Source of the DNA: Ilex aquifolium
Lineage: Eukaryota; Streptophyta; Magnoliopsida; Aquifoliales; Aquifoliaceae
Length of the DNA: 64,000 nt
Assembly: GCA_951799425.1 (NCBI GenBank)
Contig: OX637391.1
Coordinates: 51,927,069 to 51,991,068 of the forward strand
Reading direction: 5' to 3'
The translations under genes were made by a program, and so were the position numbers. Of this stretch, positions 55,950 to 64,000 are shown one piece after another. The notes beneath the pieces are model-generated. The model saw only the letters and a list, made by a program, of their open reading frames with translations. It made no database searches and was not told where the DNA came from. The first letter of the stretch is position 1. Every line of letters begins with the position of its first letter.

Positions 55950-56285
55950 AAAGGAGTTGTCTATAGTATCGAGAAAAAAAAAATTGGCACCATACCTCTA
56001 TTTATCACATTTATTATTGTGGGTATTTTTATCACTGTTGTGGTACCAAAAAAAATGGTTACTATAACAGTGGTAAAAATACTCACAAAAGTGGTAATTT
56101 TTTTTTGTATCAAAGAAAAGTGGTAAAAATAATTACTACAACAGTGATAAAAATATCCACAACATGGTATATCACCTATAAAAGTGATAATTTTTTTGAT
56201 TGTAATATAACCCACAAAAATTATAAAAATACCTATAAAAATAGTAAATTTTAGAGATTCGGCACATAATTTTTTTTATCGATTA
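55950..56285. repeat. AT-rich foldback repeat, unit B copy
   Basis: Counterpart of 13170-13510, with the same facing GTGGGTATTTTTATCACTGT / ACAGTGATAAAAATATCCAC words. Confidence 0.6.
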
Positions 56286-56414
56286 ATTAATTGAAGTAGT
56301 TGAGTGAGTAAGTTAAGAAACTCAACATTGGAAAGGCTCTTCCTTTTTTTTTTGGGTCCGGGGATCATAATTAAAGAGTACATACAAAATATAACTTGTC
56401 CTTCACAGCTACTT

Positions 56415-62840
<6,426 letters not shown>

Positions 62841-63205
62841 TTTTAAAAAGTCAGATCCGAATTTGATCCGATAAGCCGATCGATTTTATTTTTGTAATCC
62901 ATATTAGAATCCGTTAACAATTCAAAATTCGATCATCTCCGATCCGAATAACTCAATTAACTAAATTTTAACAAATTCTAACTAAATTTCAACTAATTTT
63001 TTTTAAATAACCACTTAATTTCTTTAATATTTATATAAAAATATATAAATAATTTGAATCGGATCTATGAAATATAAGATATTGAATTATGGTTCGAATT
63101 ATCGATAAAAAAATATTAATCCATATCCAACTAATCGGGTTCGAATTCGGATAAGAATTCGATCCATTGACAAGCCTACATGCATTCATTCTCACTTCCC
63201 ATTGA
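62841..63205. other. Ancestral intergenic DNA, partly lost from unit A
   Basis: 62841-63124 has no counterpart in unit A, where the Tat-type piece takes its place. It contains repeated GATCCGAATT-like words (GATCCGAATTCAAATTCGAT, AGATCCGAATTTGATCCG). 63125-63205 matches 45147-45223. Confidence 0.6.
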
Positions 63206-64000
63206 AATAAGTTAGAACCAATGTGATATAAAAAAATTAATATCTGAACCAACTAACGCTCCCGGAAAAAATTCAGATTTTTTGTGTTTGGTGTTACAAG
63301 CATTGCTGCTTAAGGGTGTGGCTCCTCTGCGGTAACCCACTTACCGCATGATATGCGGTTAAGTGGAACGGCAACGTTTCACTGTTTTTTGCAATTTTTT
63401 TTTTTTTTTGTCCTTACCAAAAACGACGTCGTTTGGGTCTTTGAAATCAAAATCAGACATCCCTTCTCCTTTTTTTTCTCCTGCTTCTTCTTCTTCTTCT
63501 TCGTCAAACTGGGTTCTGCTTCTCCCACATATATTTTTTGGCAGTGACGTGCTTACATCGATTTTGTGTCTGCAGTTCTTTGCTCATGATGGCTTTCACT
63601 GCCCTACTCTAAGGAACCCATCCGATCATTTTCTCCGATGCATTTTCTCTGATTTCGACAAACTTCTACGGGTATCAAGTTTTTCCTTGTGGTCTTCTGT
63701 TTCTCTCCATGTAATTTACCCTTTTTGTTATCCATGTTAACGAAATTTTGGGAAATTTTTGCTTTGTTGGTTTTGTTCTTGTTGGGTTTGAGGGAGGGGG
63801 GCGGGGTGATGTTTTTTGTCAGGGCTAATGGTGGTGTGTGGATGGTTTATTGGTTTCCACATGTTGGCAGGCAATGGGGGGTAAAAATAGTTCTAATCAG
63901 TTGTTACAAAATAAGAAAAACTGAGATAAACTTCATTTTTTTTGTGAGACATTTCAGCATATCAGTTTGTCATGCAAGAAAAGAAATAGCATTAATTCTT
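63206..64000. other. End of window, no gene recognised
   Basis: Unlike the region after 45223 in unit A. It holds a hairpin near 63333-63366, a CGACGTCG palindrome near 63424 and a CTT-rich tract near 63480. The 125-codon open frame at 63363-63740 has no recognisable domain. This could be a 5' untranslated region or another element. Confidence 0.35.

Noticed and set aside
63363-63740. 125-codon frame as first exon of a new gene
   Set aside because: Ser/Phe-rich from CTT and T tracts, no domain, no convincing splice context; left as unknown.

Overview
The window is nuclear DNA of a flowering plant, almost certainly a eudicot. It is AT-rich, with spliced plant-type genes, a Ty1/copia element primed by initiator Met tRNA, Ty3/gypsy and Tat-like elements, Helitrons, hAT and PIF/Harbinger MITEs, and captured fragments of typical plant genes. 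There are no bacterial genes, rRNAs, true tRNA genes or CRISPR arrays. I could not name the species.

The host content is a minus-strand cluster of serine carboxypeptidase-like (SCPL, carboxypeptidase II type) genes. SCPL-B (56415-61105, 9 exons, 470 codons) reads through with an intact catalytic triad. SCPL-A (13641-36848) is its recent tandem duplicate and is a pseudogene. Its first exon is split by an 18.8 kb insertion, intron 1 has lost its acceptor AG, and exon 5 needs a shifted acceptor. SCPL-C (45738-49973) is an older paralogue that lacks exons 1-2 and carries a 2-bp insertion.

The architecture is a tandem segmental duplication. Unit A starts inside a copia fossil at about 7208 and runs through SCPL-A and SCPL-C to about 49997. 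Unit B restarts at the same copia position (about 49998) and runs to about 63205. The junction fuses intron 2 of SCPL-C to copia pol. The copia and gypsy fossils, a SINE and a hAT MITE are in both units and so predate the duplication. A nested insertion (17805-36630) and a Tat-type gypsy 3' piece (38563-45146) are only in unit A and so postdate it.

Layout: 1-1413 intergenic; 1414-12534 old gypsy fossil holding a copia element (3241-10034); 12535-13640 repeats; 13641-17804 exons 9-1b of SCPL-A; 17805-36630 nested insertion; 36631-36848 exon 1a; 36849-38562 upstream DNA; 38563-45146 Tat-type fragment with two antisense gene blocks; 45738-49973 SCPL-C; 49998-55304 second copies of the copia and gypsy 3' halves; 56415-61105 SCPL-B; 61106-64000 upstream DNA, nothing recognised at the end.

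The most striking object is the nest inside SCPL-A. An element with imperfect terminal inverted repeats holds a 15.8 kb Helitron with both canonical ends. That Helitron carries exon fragments of three unrelated host genes (LEUNIG-type co-repressor, amino-acid permease, acetyl-CoA synthetase) and was itself entered by a young, apparently non-coding LTR element (23853-31305). A second strong oddity is the pair of diverged antisense genes with a 'putative gypsy type transposon' domain and coiled-coil tails inside the Tat-type fragment.

All identities are from reading and translation by eye; no database search was run.
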